DNA from: Desmodus rotundus
Lineage: Eukaryota; Chordata; Mammalia; Chiroptera; Phyllostomidae
Direction: 5' to 3'
Length of the DNA: 64,000 nucleotides
Assembly: GCF_022682495.2 (NCBI RefSeq)
Contig: NC_071398.1
Coordinates: forward strand, 15,878,934-15,942,933
A model generated the notes under the pieces. The model was given only the letters and a program-made list of their open reading frames with translations. It was not told the origin of the DNA and did not search any database. A program made the position numbers and the translations under genes. Below, piece by piece: positions 13,158 to 25,606 of the stretch; the stretch's first letter is position 1, and each line of letters starts with the position of its first letter.

Positions 13158-13215
13158 GTTCATTCAACAGATAGATATTTATTGGTGCCTGGTGTAGGAA
13201 TTTCTTAATGCATGT
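13158..13215 (-). mobile_element. L2 3'-end fragment
   Basis: 'cgttcattcaacagatagat' then 'attggtgcctggtgt' is a short reversed L2 tail. Confidence 0.55.
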
Positions 13216-14395
13216 ATTGCCTGTCCCTCACAGCAACCTGAGGACTAAGTTCCCTATGAGTAAAATTTTAATTTTATGGAAGATTGCCTTCATCTCCTTG
13301 TAGCCCTAGTAAAAAAGTGATAGTTGACTTCGTTATCATAGCAGCTGCCCCCGCGGGCTCAAGAGCAGCCTGCGCAGGCAGAGAATTACGAACCATGTTG
13401 CTGAGTTCCAGTTACGGTCCAGAGTTTATAAATGGACGACTTACTCTTGGACCACCACCATTAAGCGTCTCCCCTTTTTAAGACTCCTTATATATTCTTT
13501 TTTTTTTCATTGTTTAAAACAATTTTAAGTGACGAGGAAGTATTATATAAGATAAGAAGTGGAAGTTCTCTTTTCCAAAATTGGGGTTAGAAATATGTCC
13601 TCGAGAGTCCCATAATTTATATTCAGTAATTTGGGCATTTTCAAACTTCACTGTTGAAATTGGTGTTTAGTAAAGAATGTGATGAACACATGGCGATGAT
13701 CTTCAAATATGATGTTGTAGCCGGGTTATGGATCATACCGTGGCCCTGCTCGTGTGTCTTCTCAGTCACTTTCAGTTACTGAAGGACGTACTGAAAGCAA
13801 CACCAGAGACAGATTATTTCAGGGATCCAAGTGCTCCCTATCAGTGTCAAAAGGATCTTTGGATAAAACTACCAGGCTCATTGAAAAGAGGGGGAAAAAA
13901 ACTCCAAAACGAAACAAAACAAAACAAAAAACCCTAGATTCTGAGCCAAGCCTGAGAGGTAAAAGTAAGTCAGTGTGTGCAGTGAGGAGAATCTAGACAT
14001 GTAGACATGCCCGAGCAGATCGCACTAACTCTTCCTTTCAGCTTTCATTTCTCACAAAAGAGCCAAGGAAAGAGAAGGCAAAGGGCCCGCCAGGGGGGAG
14101 GTGGACTCACGGTGAAATTGTTTTTACAGCACTTCAAGTGTTTCAACTGAGCAGCATTACAAATCTTAACTTGTCGGAGACTGAACTCCCTATCTCATTC
14201 TCAGAGTTCTACCTCAAATGAAGTACGTTGGGAAACCATTAACTGCAAATAATTCTACCCCTTCAAGGACCATCTAATTGGATCTGGCATTGAAATTTGG
14301 AACGCAGCCCTGTGAAGTTTATCATCTCCACTTACAACCTTGAAATGGGAAGATTTCTTTTATGTCCTGACCTGGTTTCTGTACCGCCTAGTTAA
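13216..14395. other. Intronic stretch without a recognised gene
   Basis: Two overlapping open frames at 13728-13996 end in an (A4C)n-like run ('aaacgaaacaaaacaaaac') and show no family resemblance or splice-bounded structure. I treat the stretch as non-coding. Confidence 0.5.
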
Positions 14396-14399
14396 CAAA

Positions 14400-14492
14400 T
14401 GGGCATTTAGCAAACGTCTCTCATAGATGCTATCTCAGTCAATTCTCCAAGTAGTTTTGGGAAGCAGGCGCTATCACCACTTTTAAAACTTC
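14400..14492 (-). mobile_element. MIR fragment
   Basis: Reversed MIR pieces: 'gatgctatctcagtcaattc' and 'ggaagcaggcgctatcacca'. Confidence 0.5.
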
Positions 14493-14494
14493 TT

Positions 14495-15905
14495 GTTCGA
14501 GATACAATTGACATACCTAAAATTCATCCATTTAAAATGTGCAATTCAGTGATTCTTAGTATATTTAGAGAGTGGCATAACTACTACCACTATCTAATTT
14601 TAGGACTTTTTCATAATTAAAAAAAAGAAGCCCTGGCTAGTGTGGCTCAGTGGATTGAGTATGGGCCTGCAAACCAAAGGGTTGCTGGTTTGATTCCCAG
14701 TCAGGGCACATGCCTGGGTTGCGGGCTATGCATGTCCCCAGTAGGGTGTGTGCAAGAGGCAACCACACATGGAGTTTCTCTCCCTCTCTTTCTCCTTCCC
14801 TTCCCCTCTCTCTAAAAATAAATAAAAAAACCTTAAAAAAAAAAAAAAAAGAAACGTGGTAACTATTATCAGTCACTTTACATTTCCTACTCCCCCTGCC
14901 CTTGGCAATCACTAAGTTACTTTTTGTTTCTGTGGGATTGCTTATTCTGGGCACTTCATGTGAATAGAATCATACAATGTGTGATCGTTTGTGCCCAGCT
15001 CCTTTTACTTAATGTTTTTGAGGTTCATTCATGTTGTAGCGTGGGTTGGTACTTCATTACTTCTTAAAGCTGAAAAACATCGCATTGTATTGATTAACGA
15101 TTTTTGTCTGTTCATCAGTTGATGTTCATTTGGGTTATTTTCACTTTCGACTATAATGAATAATGCTGCTATGAATATTTATGTACAAGTTGCTATGTGG
15201 ACATATGTTTTCATTTCTCCTGGGTATACACCCACAAGTGGAATTGCTGGGTCACATAGTAACTGTATACCTAATTTTTGAGGAACTGCCAAACTGTTTT
15301 TCAAAGTTGCTGCACCGTTTTACTTTTCCATCAGCAGTGTGTGAGGGTTCCAGTTTCTCTACATCCTTGCCAATGCTTGTTTTTGTCTGTTTTTGACTCC
15401 CATCCTAGTGGGTGGGAAGTGGTTTCTCATTGTGATTTTGATTTGCATTTCTCTAGTGACTGATGATACTGAGCATTTTTTTATGAACTTTTTGTCCATT
15501 TGTATTTTGTCTTTGGAGAAATGTCTTTTTTTTAGATTCTTTGCCCATTTTTAAAATTAGGTTATTTGTTTTTTATTATTTGAGTTGTAAGGATCTTTTA
15601 TATGTTCTAGAAACAGGTTTTTTAATCAAGTTTATGAGTTGCAAACATTTTCTGCCATTCTGTGGGTTGTCTCTTCTCTTGATAATGGTGTCATTTAAAG
15701 CACAAAACTTTTTACTTTTGTTGAAGTCCACCGTATGAATATTCTCATTTATTTCTTGTACTTTGGTGTCATTTCTAAGAAATCAATGTCTAACAGAAGG
15801 TATTAAAGATTTACTTCTGTGTAGTCTTCCAATAGTTGTATAGTTTTAACTCTTACATTTAGGTCTGTGATCCATTTTGAGCTAATTTTGGGGTATGATG
15901 TGAGA
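14495..15905 (-). mobile_element. Old L1M fragment, antisense, split by a VES SINE
   Basis: Antisense L1 phrases flank the SINE: 'gagatacaattgacatacc' before, then 'agaatcatacaatgtgtgat', 'ggttcattcatgttgtagc', 'aatgctgctatgaatattta' and 'ttgccaatgcttgtttttgt' after. It ends with 'taggtctgtgatccattttg'. The fragment is non-coding. Confidence 0.85.
14630..14850 (+). mobile_element. VES SINE
   Basis: Begins GCCCTGGCTAGTGTGGCTCA, with a box B-like GGTTTGATTCC, the motif CAGTCAGGGCACATGCC, a CT-rich body, AATAAA and a poly-A tail. It is inserted in the L1M fragment at an A-rich site (AAAAAAGAA visible on both sides). Confidence 0.95.
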
Positions 15906-16045
15906 TATCCCCATTTTACAGCTAAAGATTCTGAGATTTAGATAGGTTAAATCCCTTGTCCAAGATTACGTAGCAAGTAATTTGAACCTTTTTCTTGGCC
16001 TCCAAATCTTGTTCTTTCCTTTTCAAAACACTATATTACTGCTCT
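15906..16045 (-). mobile_element. MIR fragment
   Basis: 'ccccattttacagctaaaga', 'taaatcccttgtccaagatt' and 'acgtagcaagtaatttgaac' are the reversed MIR core. Confidence 0.75.
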
Positions 16046-16500
16046 AGAACTTAAAATAATGGTAGAAATTTGCCCTATTGTTGTACTTCTAAAAAAAAAA
16101 CCAAATATTATGATTGTGATTCTCAATAATATTTATTAAAATTGAATAATGCTTAATCATCCAGAAAGATCTGATTCTGTCAGCAGTCCTGAAATACAAT
16201 AACAGCAAATATAATCCTTTTATAAATGAAGAATTGACTTGCCTGCAGTCACAAAAACTGGGAGAGTGGTGGAAGCTGGCACAAGACCCATTTTTCAGGG
16301 ATCCCCACTTTACAGCACCTTATCTTGTGACAGCCCAGGCAACATGTACGATGCCCTTCCCCTCAAGTCAGACTGCTTGTCAAAGCCCAGAACATGTGAG
16401 TTTTACATTAGCTTTGCTTTGGGAATATCTCTCCATTGTTTCCCACTATCAGTCGAAGATTGGTACACTCAGATTTACATCAGAATATTTAGCAGTTTAG

Positions 16501-16719
16501 ACCCTGGCTGGTGTGGCTCAGTGGATTGAGTACCAGCCTGCGAACCAAAGGGTCACCGGTTTGATTCCCAGTCAGGGCACATGCCTGGGTTGCAGGCCAG
16601 GTCCCCAATAGGGGGTGTGCAATAGGCAACCACACATTGATGTTTCTCTCCCTCTCTTTCTCCCTCCCTTCTCCTCTGTCTAAAAATAATTAAGTAAAAT
16701 GTTTTTTTTTTTTAAAGAG
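16501..16719 (+). mobile_element. VES SINE
   Basis: Flanked by TATTTAGCAGTTTAG at 16486-16500 and TATTTAGCAGCTTAG at 16720-16734, a 15 bp duplication with one change. The body has the TGGCTCAGTGG and GGTTTGATTCC promoter boxes, CT-rich middle and an A/T tail. Confidence 0.95.
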
Positions 16720-16819
16720 TATTTAGCAGCTTAGTACTTTTACCTGTAAGTAAATGATGAACTGGCTACTTTAAGCTTTCTTATTTTCCCTGGATAATTG
16801 CTGTATAAGAGAAGCGGCA

Positions 16820-16990
16820 GTACTATGGAAGTTAGCGTTTACTGAGTGCCTGTTGTGTGCCAGTCAGGGCAACCCTGAAAGTCAGGAATTATTCCTCTCT
16901 GTCAGGTGAGGGGATGGGGCTCCACAAGGTTAAGAAACTGGCTCAAAGTGACACAGATCATAAGCGTCAACATGAAGATTTGATGGAGGG
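16820..16990 (-). mobile_element. MIR SINE
   Basis: Reversed MIR: 'gcgtttactgagtgcctgtt', 'gaattattcctctctgtcag', 'ggttaagaaactggctcaaa', 'gtgacacagatcataagcg'. Confidence 0.7.
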
Positions 16991-17635
16991 GAATGAAGGG
17001 GAGAAAAAATATGGGACAACTCTAATAGCATAGTCAGTCAAATACTTAAAAAAATAAAGACTTATATTGTCCCACTCCAAAGAAAAAAATCAAGATTTGA
17101 GTCTTAACTCTCTCTGGCTCCGAAGACCATGCTTTCGCTACGGGGAAAAATAATCCTAGTGCCCGTGTGTTCCTGCCCCCAAGGTGTGAAAGCTGAGCTT
17201 TCAGATGGTCTTGGTGTAGGAGAGCCAGCTGGCCTATGGGGAATAGTTTCACTATAAATCAGCTCTTCCTATAACTTAATAATATGCTGACCTCACATTT
17301 GCTTGATTTTGTGTGTGTGTGGTTTTGCTCGCTGGGCAACGTGTAGTATTACGCTGTAAGCAGTCTCAGTGTGTATCTTTGAAACTCAGCTCTGGTGTGT
17401 GGAGCATGAGAGCGCGTTTCCTCACACTGCCTGCCCCGCTGCCCACCGGCGGTCTCTACAGGTTCAGCGCCGAGGGCCTCCGCACCGCTTTCGGAGCACA
17501 GGGCAGAGGCTTTGGAAATCCACCCCGGGGTTTGTGCGGTCGGCTGAGATTGTGGGCTGTGTAAACATGTAGGTCTCTGTATAGGACTTTGATATTTGTT
17601 GCGCCTCTCATGCCAATAAATTACATTTAATAACT
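16991..17635. other. Intron, includes a GC-rich patch, no gene
   Basis: 17400-17560 is CpG-rich for this locus and gives two overlapping open frames (83 and 67 residues). Neither looks like a protein family, and no splice-bounded exon joins TANGO6. A short (GT)n lies at about 17308-17320. Confidence 0.4.
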
Positions 17636-17639
17636 TACT

Positions 17640-18295
17640 TTAATACAAATTATGAGGCCACAGAGAAGTCAGAACCCTTATACACTGCTGATGGGAATGT
17701 GAAATGGTACAGCTGCTCTGGAAGACAGTCTGACGGTTTTCCAAAGGTTAAACAGTTACCATACGGCGAGCCAGTTCCATCCCTAGATGTGTGCCCAAGA
17801 GAAGAAAACATATATCCACATGAGAGTGATGTGTGAACTCTCGTAATGGTATTATTCATAATAGCCAACAAACAGGAACAGCCTATATATCCGTCACCTG
17901 ATAAATGGGTAAATACAACGTGCTATACCTATGCAGTGGAATATTATTTGGCAGTAAAAACGAATGAAGTGCTGATTCGTGCTACAAAATGGATGAACCC
18001 TGAAAACATGATAAGGGAAAGAAGTCAGACACAAAAGACTACATGTTGTGTTATTCCATTCATATGAAACATCCAGAATAGGCAAATCCATAGAAATAGA
18101 AAGTAGATTAGTGGTTGCCAGCATATGGGAGGGGAGAGGGATGGGAGTGACTGATAATAGATTTGAGTGATGTTGACTTTGTTGACTGATGAAAATGTTT
18201 TAGAATTAGTTAGAGGTCATTGCGTAACCTTGTAAATGACACCAGAAATCACTAAATTGGTGCATCTTAAAAAATAAATTTTAAAAATTCAGAGC
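17640..18295 (+). mobile_element. Old L1M fragment, sense
   Basis: L1 ORF2-end phrases in sense: 'acactgctgatgggaatgtg', 'ctctggaagacagtctgacg', 'gtggaatattatttggcag', 'aaatggatgaaccctgaaaa', then a decayed 3'UTR with 'ggttgccagcatatggga'. Confidence 0.85.
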
Positions 18296-18664
18296 AGTAG
18301 TTTTTCATGGAACTTTTAGGACTCTGAGGGATGGATGGGCAGGAATAGCCACCGGCAGATGGGGAGAGGGGGTTAAGGCTAAAAGAAAAGCGAAGATAGG
18401 AAGATGCTCAAGAGCAGAGCAGGTATAAAGGAGGGAGGCAGTTTGGGTTGTTAGTGGAGCCAAGTGGGTGTGAAGGGGAAGAGCGGGACCGGGCTGCAGT
18501 GCAGGAGCGGTCAGAGTGCCCGTATCTGGGCTTTTCTGTGGGCTCTCGGGCGCCTTTAAAGGCTCATTGTTATCAGCTCACCAGTAATGTCTCGGTGATG
18601 AGCTTCTTGGATTCCATGCTTATTGGTAATTGTTACTTATATGTCCTTTTTCTTATTTTCACTC

Positions 18665-18850
18665 ATGATTTGCTGAGCACCAACCACATATCAGATGTAA
18701 CTTAACATTATTTCACTTCTTACCACACCCTATGAGGGATGATATATCTCCCCATTTTTCAAAGAAATTCAGGCTCATAGGTTGTTACCAGTAAAAGGCC
18801 AACCAGTGAGTGATGGAGTCTGGAGTCACGTCCGGAGCCCTCTTATCCCT
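18665..18850 (-). mobile_element. MIR SINE
   Basis: Reversed MIR: 'tgctgagcaccaaccacata', 'cacaccctatgagggatgat', 'tctccccatttttcaaagaa', 'aggccaaccagtgagtgatg'. Confidence 0.7.
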
Positions 18851-20010
18851 CTCTGTGCTTCCTTCCTCCCTCCATTCCATTTTCTTACCTCTCAAATCGT
18901 CATGGCCTCTGCTCTTGAAGACATTAAAAGTAAACCATGGAACCAGATCCTGATATTTTCAGCCAAACAATTAAATACTTCTTAATTTCTTGGTTTCCTG
19001 AGCTCATTTCAAACCCTTTACCTCCCTACTCATGTCAGCCAGCTGTCATAAAGACCCATTCACTACTAAGGGGGCAATTGTGAGGTGCCTTGGGTAAGCG
19101 TCAGTTGCTTAAATGTCTACAAAACATTAAGAAGGTGTGGGTACCTTCCCTGAAGATCATCTATTTAAGTTTTGCCCTGGAGTCACCCTTTCATTAGTAA
19201 AGTTGGAATTTGAAGGCAACTTAAGGAAAATAAAACAGTGAGAGAGCTCATAAGTAAACTCTCAAGTTCCTCATTAGACTCATCGTTAAGTACAATATTC
19301 CTTTACTGTCTAAGAAATCAGTTCACTTTACTGGAACTCCTTTGGTGCAACAGCTGCAAGGGCAGCCTGCTCTTACCTTTCCCTCCCAAACTACAGAGCA
19401 AGCAGCCTACATGACCCTTCACTTCAAATACAGATTAAAACTCCTGATCTCACCAGATGTGAGACTACGATGATCCTTGAAGCTGTTCACACACTTAATA
19501 AGCCCGATTATATTTTTTTATTAACCCTGACATAGTTCTTTTGTTGCTGAATCAAATGTTTAACATTTTTAACTGAAGCGTTAATTTCCTCTTCTTTGGT
19601 CACGTAGAGCTCTGAGGCGGTGGTGGAAAAGTGCAGTTACATGGCGTCTGTACAGTTTTGGCAGCTCATTTTTAGATTCTGATATTAGACTTTTAAACAT
19701 GGTTTTGTTTCCTGACTGCGTGGCATCTCTGCTGTCCCTGAAGAAGCTGGGAGGTTGGGAACGAAGTGAGCCTCCGGGAACGGATCACAAACATTGAGCT
19801 ACCAAAGACCTAATGAGGTCATCTCTCCCTTCCACCTGCCAGGGCATGATCGTGAAAGTTTTCTTTCTCAGGAGAAGGTTGTTTTTAGAAGCACTCTAGC
19901 ACTTTACATCCAACTTTTGTTTTTTGTAATTGGTAATCTGACTTTAGATAGGGACAGAAAGAATTGTTAAATTTTTTTGGCCATTGATTTCTTTTTCTCG
20001 ATGGTTTAAA
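18851..20010. other. Intron without recognised features
   Basis: No exon, RNA gene or clear repeat seen on either strand. Confidence 0.5.
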
Positions 20011-20014
20011 ATGT

Positions 20015-20480
20015 TTGTTCAGTCATTCAACAAATATGTTTTGAGCACTTACTAGGTGGGAGGGCACTGTGAGTCATGCACTGCCCTCGTGGGATTTACA
20101 GTCAAGAATGGGGGAGGACAGGAAGAGGTAAATATCAAATAATCTCAGAAAACAATGGGAAATATACTGAGAAGAAAAGGTACACTGAGATAAGAGAAGC
20201 TGTCTTAGGGTCATTTTATTTGACAGGGAGGGAAAGGAGGAAGTGGCCAATAAGCTGAGATCTGGTGGATGATTAGGAATTAATCTAGTACACAGGGGAA
20301 GGAAGAATGTTCAGGACAGAGGGAACAGCAAAGCTGCAGTGCTGTGGCAGGGCGGGGCCGTGGGCCGGAAGGCCTGTGCGAATGCCTGTGCGAATGCCTG
20401 TGCTCTACAGGGCCCTTGGGATCAGTGAAGGAGGGGCAGGCTGGGTGGGCTCGGAGCACCAGGCAACTCTCCTCTAACCA
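20015..20480 (-). mobile_element. L2 LINE fragment
   Basis: Reversed L2: 'cagtcattcaacaaatatgt', 'gagcacttactaggtggga', 'gtgggatttacagtcaagaa', then 'ggacagagggaacagcaaag'. It contains a 12-bp tandem repeat at 20372-20404. Confidence 0.7.
20372..20404 (+). repeat. 12-bp tandem repeat, 2.7 copies
   Basis: The unit GCCTGTGCGAAT is repeated twice exactly and followed by a third partial unit. Confidence 0.85.
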
Positions 20481-23400
20481 GAGGGCTCTGCTTTTCTCTC
20501 TTCAGCTGCGCCTTCTCTAAAGATTATATATGAGACAAACTTCTGCTGCTTATAAAAAAAAAAGGATTTGAAAAAAACCGCGGTCTTAGGCCATCTATCT
20601 GACCTAGCGAGGAAGTTTTATAACACATCATATGTGATGTGTCATGCCACACAATTATTATTTCATCACCTGCTCCTCACCCCTGTTATCCTCCCCCCTG
20701 GTAGAGAATGTGGTCTCTTTTTGAGCCTGTTTGCACGAAATGCAGTGTGTATGTGTTTGGCTGTGTCTGCAAATCTCTGAATTCAGTTGTCCAACACACA
20801 ACCCTGAGCCCTTGCAAAAGACATCCTAACTGCAGATGAAAAAGGTAAAACAATATGGAATTATTTTAGGCCAGTGATTTTCAATTTTTTTTTTTTTTTT
20901 GCTGTGGGATTCATTTTTCAAATGAGATCTAACATGAAAGTGTCAAAAACTCAAAGTGCTCTTTATTATCTTGTTTGTGCCTTTTTCTTATATTTTTCAC
21001 ATTTTCTAGTATAAACATGTATTACTTTTATAATCAGAAGATAATGTTTTTTTAAATTATGTGGCTGTGTAGGAAAACGGAATCATTTCATGGTACCAAG
21101 TTCCCGGGACTAGCGCAGACTGAAACAGATGGCTCCCTCCGCTGTGGCACCCCCCGCTGACCTTTTCACAACCAGGCACCACCAAATCACAGGGCGGCCC
21201 GTGGCTTTTTCCCCACGAATTTATGTGATGACAGCAGAAACCTTACTGACAAACAGATGTTTTTCCCAAGTAGAGCTTTTCTTAATGAAATGGTTGCTTA
21301 GAAACCAGACCGTCCTAATAACTTTTCTATATTTAATTTGTAAAGTGATTCCATTTATGAAATTATTAAGTCTGAGAATACCAATTAGATAAAATTAAAC
21401 ATATCTATTATTTCTTGTCTTGCAATCCAGCAGCCATCAGGTTAAATTAGCAGCAAAATTTCACCCAGATGTGTCTATATAGGTGGTATTCATAATCAGG
21501 ACATACAAGGAAAATGACAACTCACAGAGCCACCCTGCTCCGCTGTTACCTGCGATTGTCTAGTGGCACAGCGTTCGCTCTTTCACCGGTATGTGTTAGG
21601 AGCTGTGACAGGGAACACTTGTTCGGCTGCCGAGAGGATCCGTTAGGTCAGTGGGTCAAAAACTGTATGTGAAGATGTAAAAGGAACTTGAAGGTAAGCT
21701 CGGCGGCACAGCAGTAAAGGAAAGGTTGGGAGTGAAGATGCTTGCTTGGAATGACAATTTATAAATGGGAAATATGATATGCTGACTGTTGCCAACACAG
21801 AGAAATCTCAACATGCACCACATTTGTCAGGTGAATTGAAACGTCTTAAATTCCGACTAGACAAAAGTTAGAAGATGTACATTTCTGTCTCTTATTTCCA
21901 GTCATGATAGGATAGCTCAGGTAAGAACAGCTGTTCTTCCGTGACTAGCTCTGGTCACTCCCAGAAGTTGTAGCGAAGTGTTCAGCATGTATGTGCATTT
22001 ATTGGGGAGGAGGGACTCCTGGAGGAAATTTGTAGTGTCTCTCTGCCCGGTTTCTCTGTGAAACTACAGTGGAAGTGCTACAAGGCATGGTTGCTGATTC
22101 CCCAACAACACAGCTTCTAAGCCAGTCCCCGTGCCGTCAGCAATGCTCGCCTCATCCTCTCATCGGGACAGTCAGCCAGGCTTGACAGAGGAAGAAGAGA
22201 ATTTCAGAAATGTTTAGGTCTTGACTATACCTCTGCTTGGTGCCCAGAGCACAGAGTAAATCTCCAGGTTCTGAGACATCAGAGCATGTGAACGATCAGC
22301 CCTGTCTTGTCAGAGCTTCAGGCAAGGTGACAACCCTGGGAGGCTCTGGCTGTCTCTAAACTAGTGAGGACCTGACGCGACCCATCAGTCATCTCTGCTG
22401 ATTCTGCAGTTGCTCTTTGCACAGGCTTGAGGTGAAATGCCAGCAGGAACTTAGAAAAAAATGAATCCGGAGTTCAGGGGGTGGTCCTGCCACCGGGACC
22501 ACCCATCTTGGGATCGTTGGGTGTTACAAAGTATTTTATTCTCTTAACCTGGATAGTTTAAAAGAGAACCACTTACTGTTTTCTGGGAAATCAGAAGCTC
22601 CCACTTTCTTTTTACCAGTATATGTTTCTTTTGGTAGCATAAAGAGAAGGTTAAGGTGCCTTTCTACTCTTTGAAAGCTACATAAAGAGAAATAAATGAA
22701 TGACACTGTTTATTTGTCAGCCATGGTCAGCTGACATGTAAGTTTCTCGGAACATGTGGGGCAGTGATTACTCTCAAAGCGGTGGTAATTGGTGTTCTTT
22801 TTTCTTGATTCCTTACACCTTCAGTTAGTATTAAAGCAGCTTTGTTTGTATTTCTGTCTGTAAAACAGCACCCTTGATCACGTGGCGTTCTTGAGGCTCG
22901 GTTTTTCTCAGCCCTGTTCTCTTACTCCTTCCTCTCTATTGCCCAGGGTTATTTGACAGAGTGGCCCTGCCAAAGTGGGCTCTAGGCTTTATGGTGCTGT
23001 TTTGGGTTTTATTTTATTCATTTGAAGAGGGTAGTAGAATTTAAAAATTTAGGGGCCCTACAAGTAGCCCAAAGATGTTGTGGAGTGGAAGTGCTTCAGA
23101 ATCACTGGTTAAAAATTGGAACTCATTAAAATCCAAGCTTTGGGTTTCCTCTTGTATAGCTCCTCTGTCATCGCGAATGGCAGCAACACCTCAAGTTAGA
23201 GCCACTTGTGAATTTCATGAACTGATGTTATATTGTAATGGAATATTTAGGAAATAATATTTAAAGAGATAGACACTGGGTACAGTTCTTGCAAATTTTT
23301 AGCTGTTATTTATTCTTCATAGCTCATTGGCCTGTTTTTTTCCTCAGGCCTGAGGAATACTCACTCATATCCAATCTTTAAAAATTTGTTGAGTCTTATC

Positions 23401-24570
23401 TACACTTAACACAACTTCGGAGCTTCAGAGAAACTTAACATCTAATTGACATGCTAGATATTATCATTTACTCCAATTACAAAGACAGCCCAGCTATTCA
23501 ATTGAATTTCCCATACTTCCTTGATTTAATAACCAACTTCCCCACTTTGCGCAACTTCCTGGATTTGTAGAGCTGAAGTTATTGCTACTTTTCATCATAG
23601 TGAGAGGTCTCAAATGAAGCACCTGAAGTAACCTACTAAAGGGTATTGTTTTCTTTCTCTTCAGGTTCTACCTTTATTATCTTTGTGTAGTAGAGCTGCA
23701 AGAGAGGACAGCCACAGACTGGTTCTTACCATTTTGCGATCAGAAGGAAAATCACCTTCTGCCAATCTCTTCTCTTAACCATCATTGTTCTTTTAATTCT
23801 TTTAAACTAGAGCTTCCTCCACAGGTTAATACACATTTTATCTTCTTTTTAGTTTTTCAAAAGAACTTATTTTTATAAATTTACTTTGAAGATAATTTGT
23901 AAAGAGTCAAAAAATTTATCCCCTGCCCTACCTCTTACCCCCTCAGAGTTTTTCTCTCCAGAGATGACCATTCCCCATGCCCGCCCCTTTTTAGTGTTGT
24001 TTTTTTTTCCCCTAGTAATTACCTCCTCATGTATAAAGAAAATGCCGATGCAGATGTCTCGGACGTTAGTTATTTTCTGTGTGTTGGGTGAGGATTTAGC
24101 GCACGTGCACACACGTGCACACTCACACCTGCATGCCCCACCCACACCCCTTTTCCTCTTGCCTTTCCCCAGCACAGTCTTGGCTACATCACTGGGCAGC
24201 ACTTGCTGCTGACTACATGGGTGTGATTCATTGCCGAGCCCAGTTTGATCTTTTTTCTTATATATTTGCTTAGTTTTCTATGTAATTATTGCTAATTTTT
24301 CTCAAATGATCCAACAGCTCTATCAAATACGTATCATTTTTTCCCCCACCTTTGTTCTCTTTACCCAGACTTCAGCCTTGGACACATATCTTGTTCTTTT
24401 TATCTTTGTGTGTTTATACCTTTTTTGCTCCTCAGTCGTCACTTGTGTGGGCTTTCAGGAGGAAGAGAATACGAATGTTTGTGGTCATTCTGCCATGTTT
24501 GAGTGCAGATTCTTTTTATATTGTCACCTCTGAAAGAGGCTGTTCTATTTTAAAAGACCATGCCCCTTAT
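20481..24570. other. Four kilobases of intron with no recognised gene
   Basis: This is the least repeat-rich part of the large intron by eye. I see no splice-bounded coding block. Two small hairpins (20623-20642 and 22479-22504) are reported separately. A run of 18 T lies at about 20884-20902, and a CA/GTGCAC-rich patch at about 24100-24130. 23870-24250 may be a very old L1 piece. Confidence 0.45.
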
Positions 24571-24576
24571 CACAGA

Positions 24577-24798
24577 TTTTTTTTTTAAAGGATTCTATTT
24601 ATTCTAGACAGAGGGGAAGGGAGAGAGAAAGAGAGGGAGAGAAACATCAGTGTGTGAGAGATACATGGTTGCCTCTCACACATACCCCCTGCTGGGGACC
24701 TGGCCCACAACCCAGGCATGTGCCCTGACTGGGAATCGAACCAGCGACTTTTGGTTCATGTGCTGGTGCTCAATCCACTGAGCCACACCAGCCAGGCC
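24577..24798 (-). mobile_element. VES SINE, antisense
   Basis: Starts on the + strand with a T-run and an (AG)-rich body. It then has the reversed box B (GGGAATCGAACCAGCG) and reversed box A (CCACTGAGCCACACC), ending CCAGCCAGGC. Confidence 0.95.
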
Positions 24799-24809
24799 AG
24801 GTTTTAAAA

Positions 24810-25305
24810 CACTTCCATTTACTTATATTTGATAGGTAAATACATGGTTCAAAATTCACACATGGTACAGAAAGATACAGAATAAAGTATTTTCTCTCAT
24901 ATCTTTCCCCTGAACTCCTCATTTTCTCCCTCCGCCCAAACAACCAATATCATTAGTTTCTTGTGTATATCTTCAGAACTATTTTATGAGTGTATTTTCT
25001 CTACGTACACAAATTGTTGGATTCTGTACACATTGTTTTATACCTTGCTTTTCACTTCACTTAACTTAAATCTTAGAATTTATTTCATATTAGTTCCTAA
25101 AAGGCTTGCTTATTTTTTATGGATGCATTGTATTCCATTGTATCAATGACCACAACTTAATCAATCCTTATTAATGAACACTTGTTTTCAATCTTTCTAA
25201 AGAGTGCCACAGTGATGATTTTGTAATAGTTAATTTTATACTTATGATACGGTATTAATTAGGATAAATTCCTGGAGTTGAATTGCTGCCTTACCACAGA
25301 ATTTA
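24810..25305 (-). mobile_element. Old L1M/L1ME 3' fragment, antisense
   Basis: Antisense phrases: 'tacatggttcaaaattcaca', 'agtttcttgtgtatatcttc', 'ttgcttttcacttcacttaa', 'tggatgcattgtattccatt' and 'aatgaacacttgttttcaat'. Confidence 0.75.
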
Positions 25306-25409
25306 GGTGTTTAAACATTATTCTTACAAATGCAAGACAGACTCTTTGAAATGTGAAGTGTTTGATTTGTTTTCCCATTCAAGTAACAAATCACTGTCTC
25401 CCTCTTTCC

Positions 25410-25453
25410 GCCCCCTCCCCCCCCCACCCCCCACCCCCCCCCCCCCCCCCCCC
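25410..25453 (+). repeat. Poly-C tract
   Basis: Nearly pure C, with 20 uninterrupted C at 25434-25453, followed at once by GCAG. The minus strand is a long G-run capable of quadruplex formation. Base counts in such runs are prone to assembly error. Confidence 0.9.
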
Positions 25454-25606
25454 GCAGGGGCAGCCACAGCAGATTTAGACAGAAAAAGAAGCTGGCGCTT
25501 TGCTCTTGGCAGTAGGCTCCTCTTTACATTCAAGATGTACAGTATTTCCTCCCTTTTCCCTCTATTCTAAAAATGTAAAAGGGTAGGTATGAAGAAATAT
25601 GTTCTT

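Noticed and set aside
14630..14720. tRNA-like promoter boxes
   Set aside because: These belong to tRNA-derived VES SINEs, not to functional tRNA genes; the cloverleaf is not maintained.
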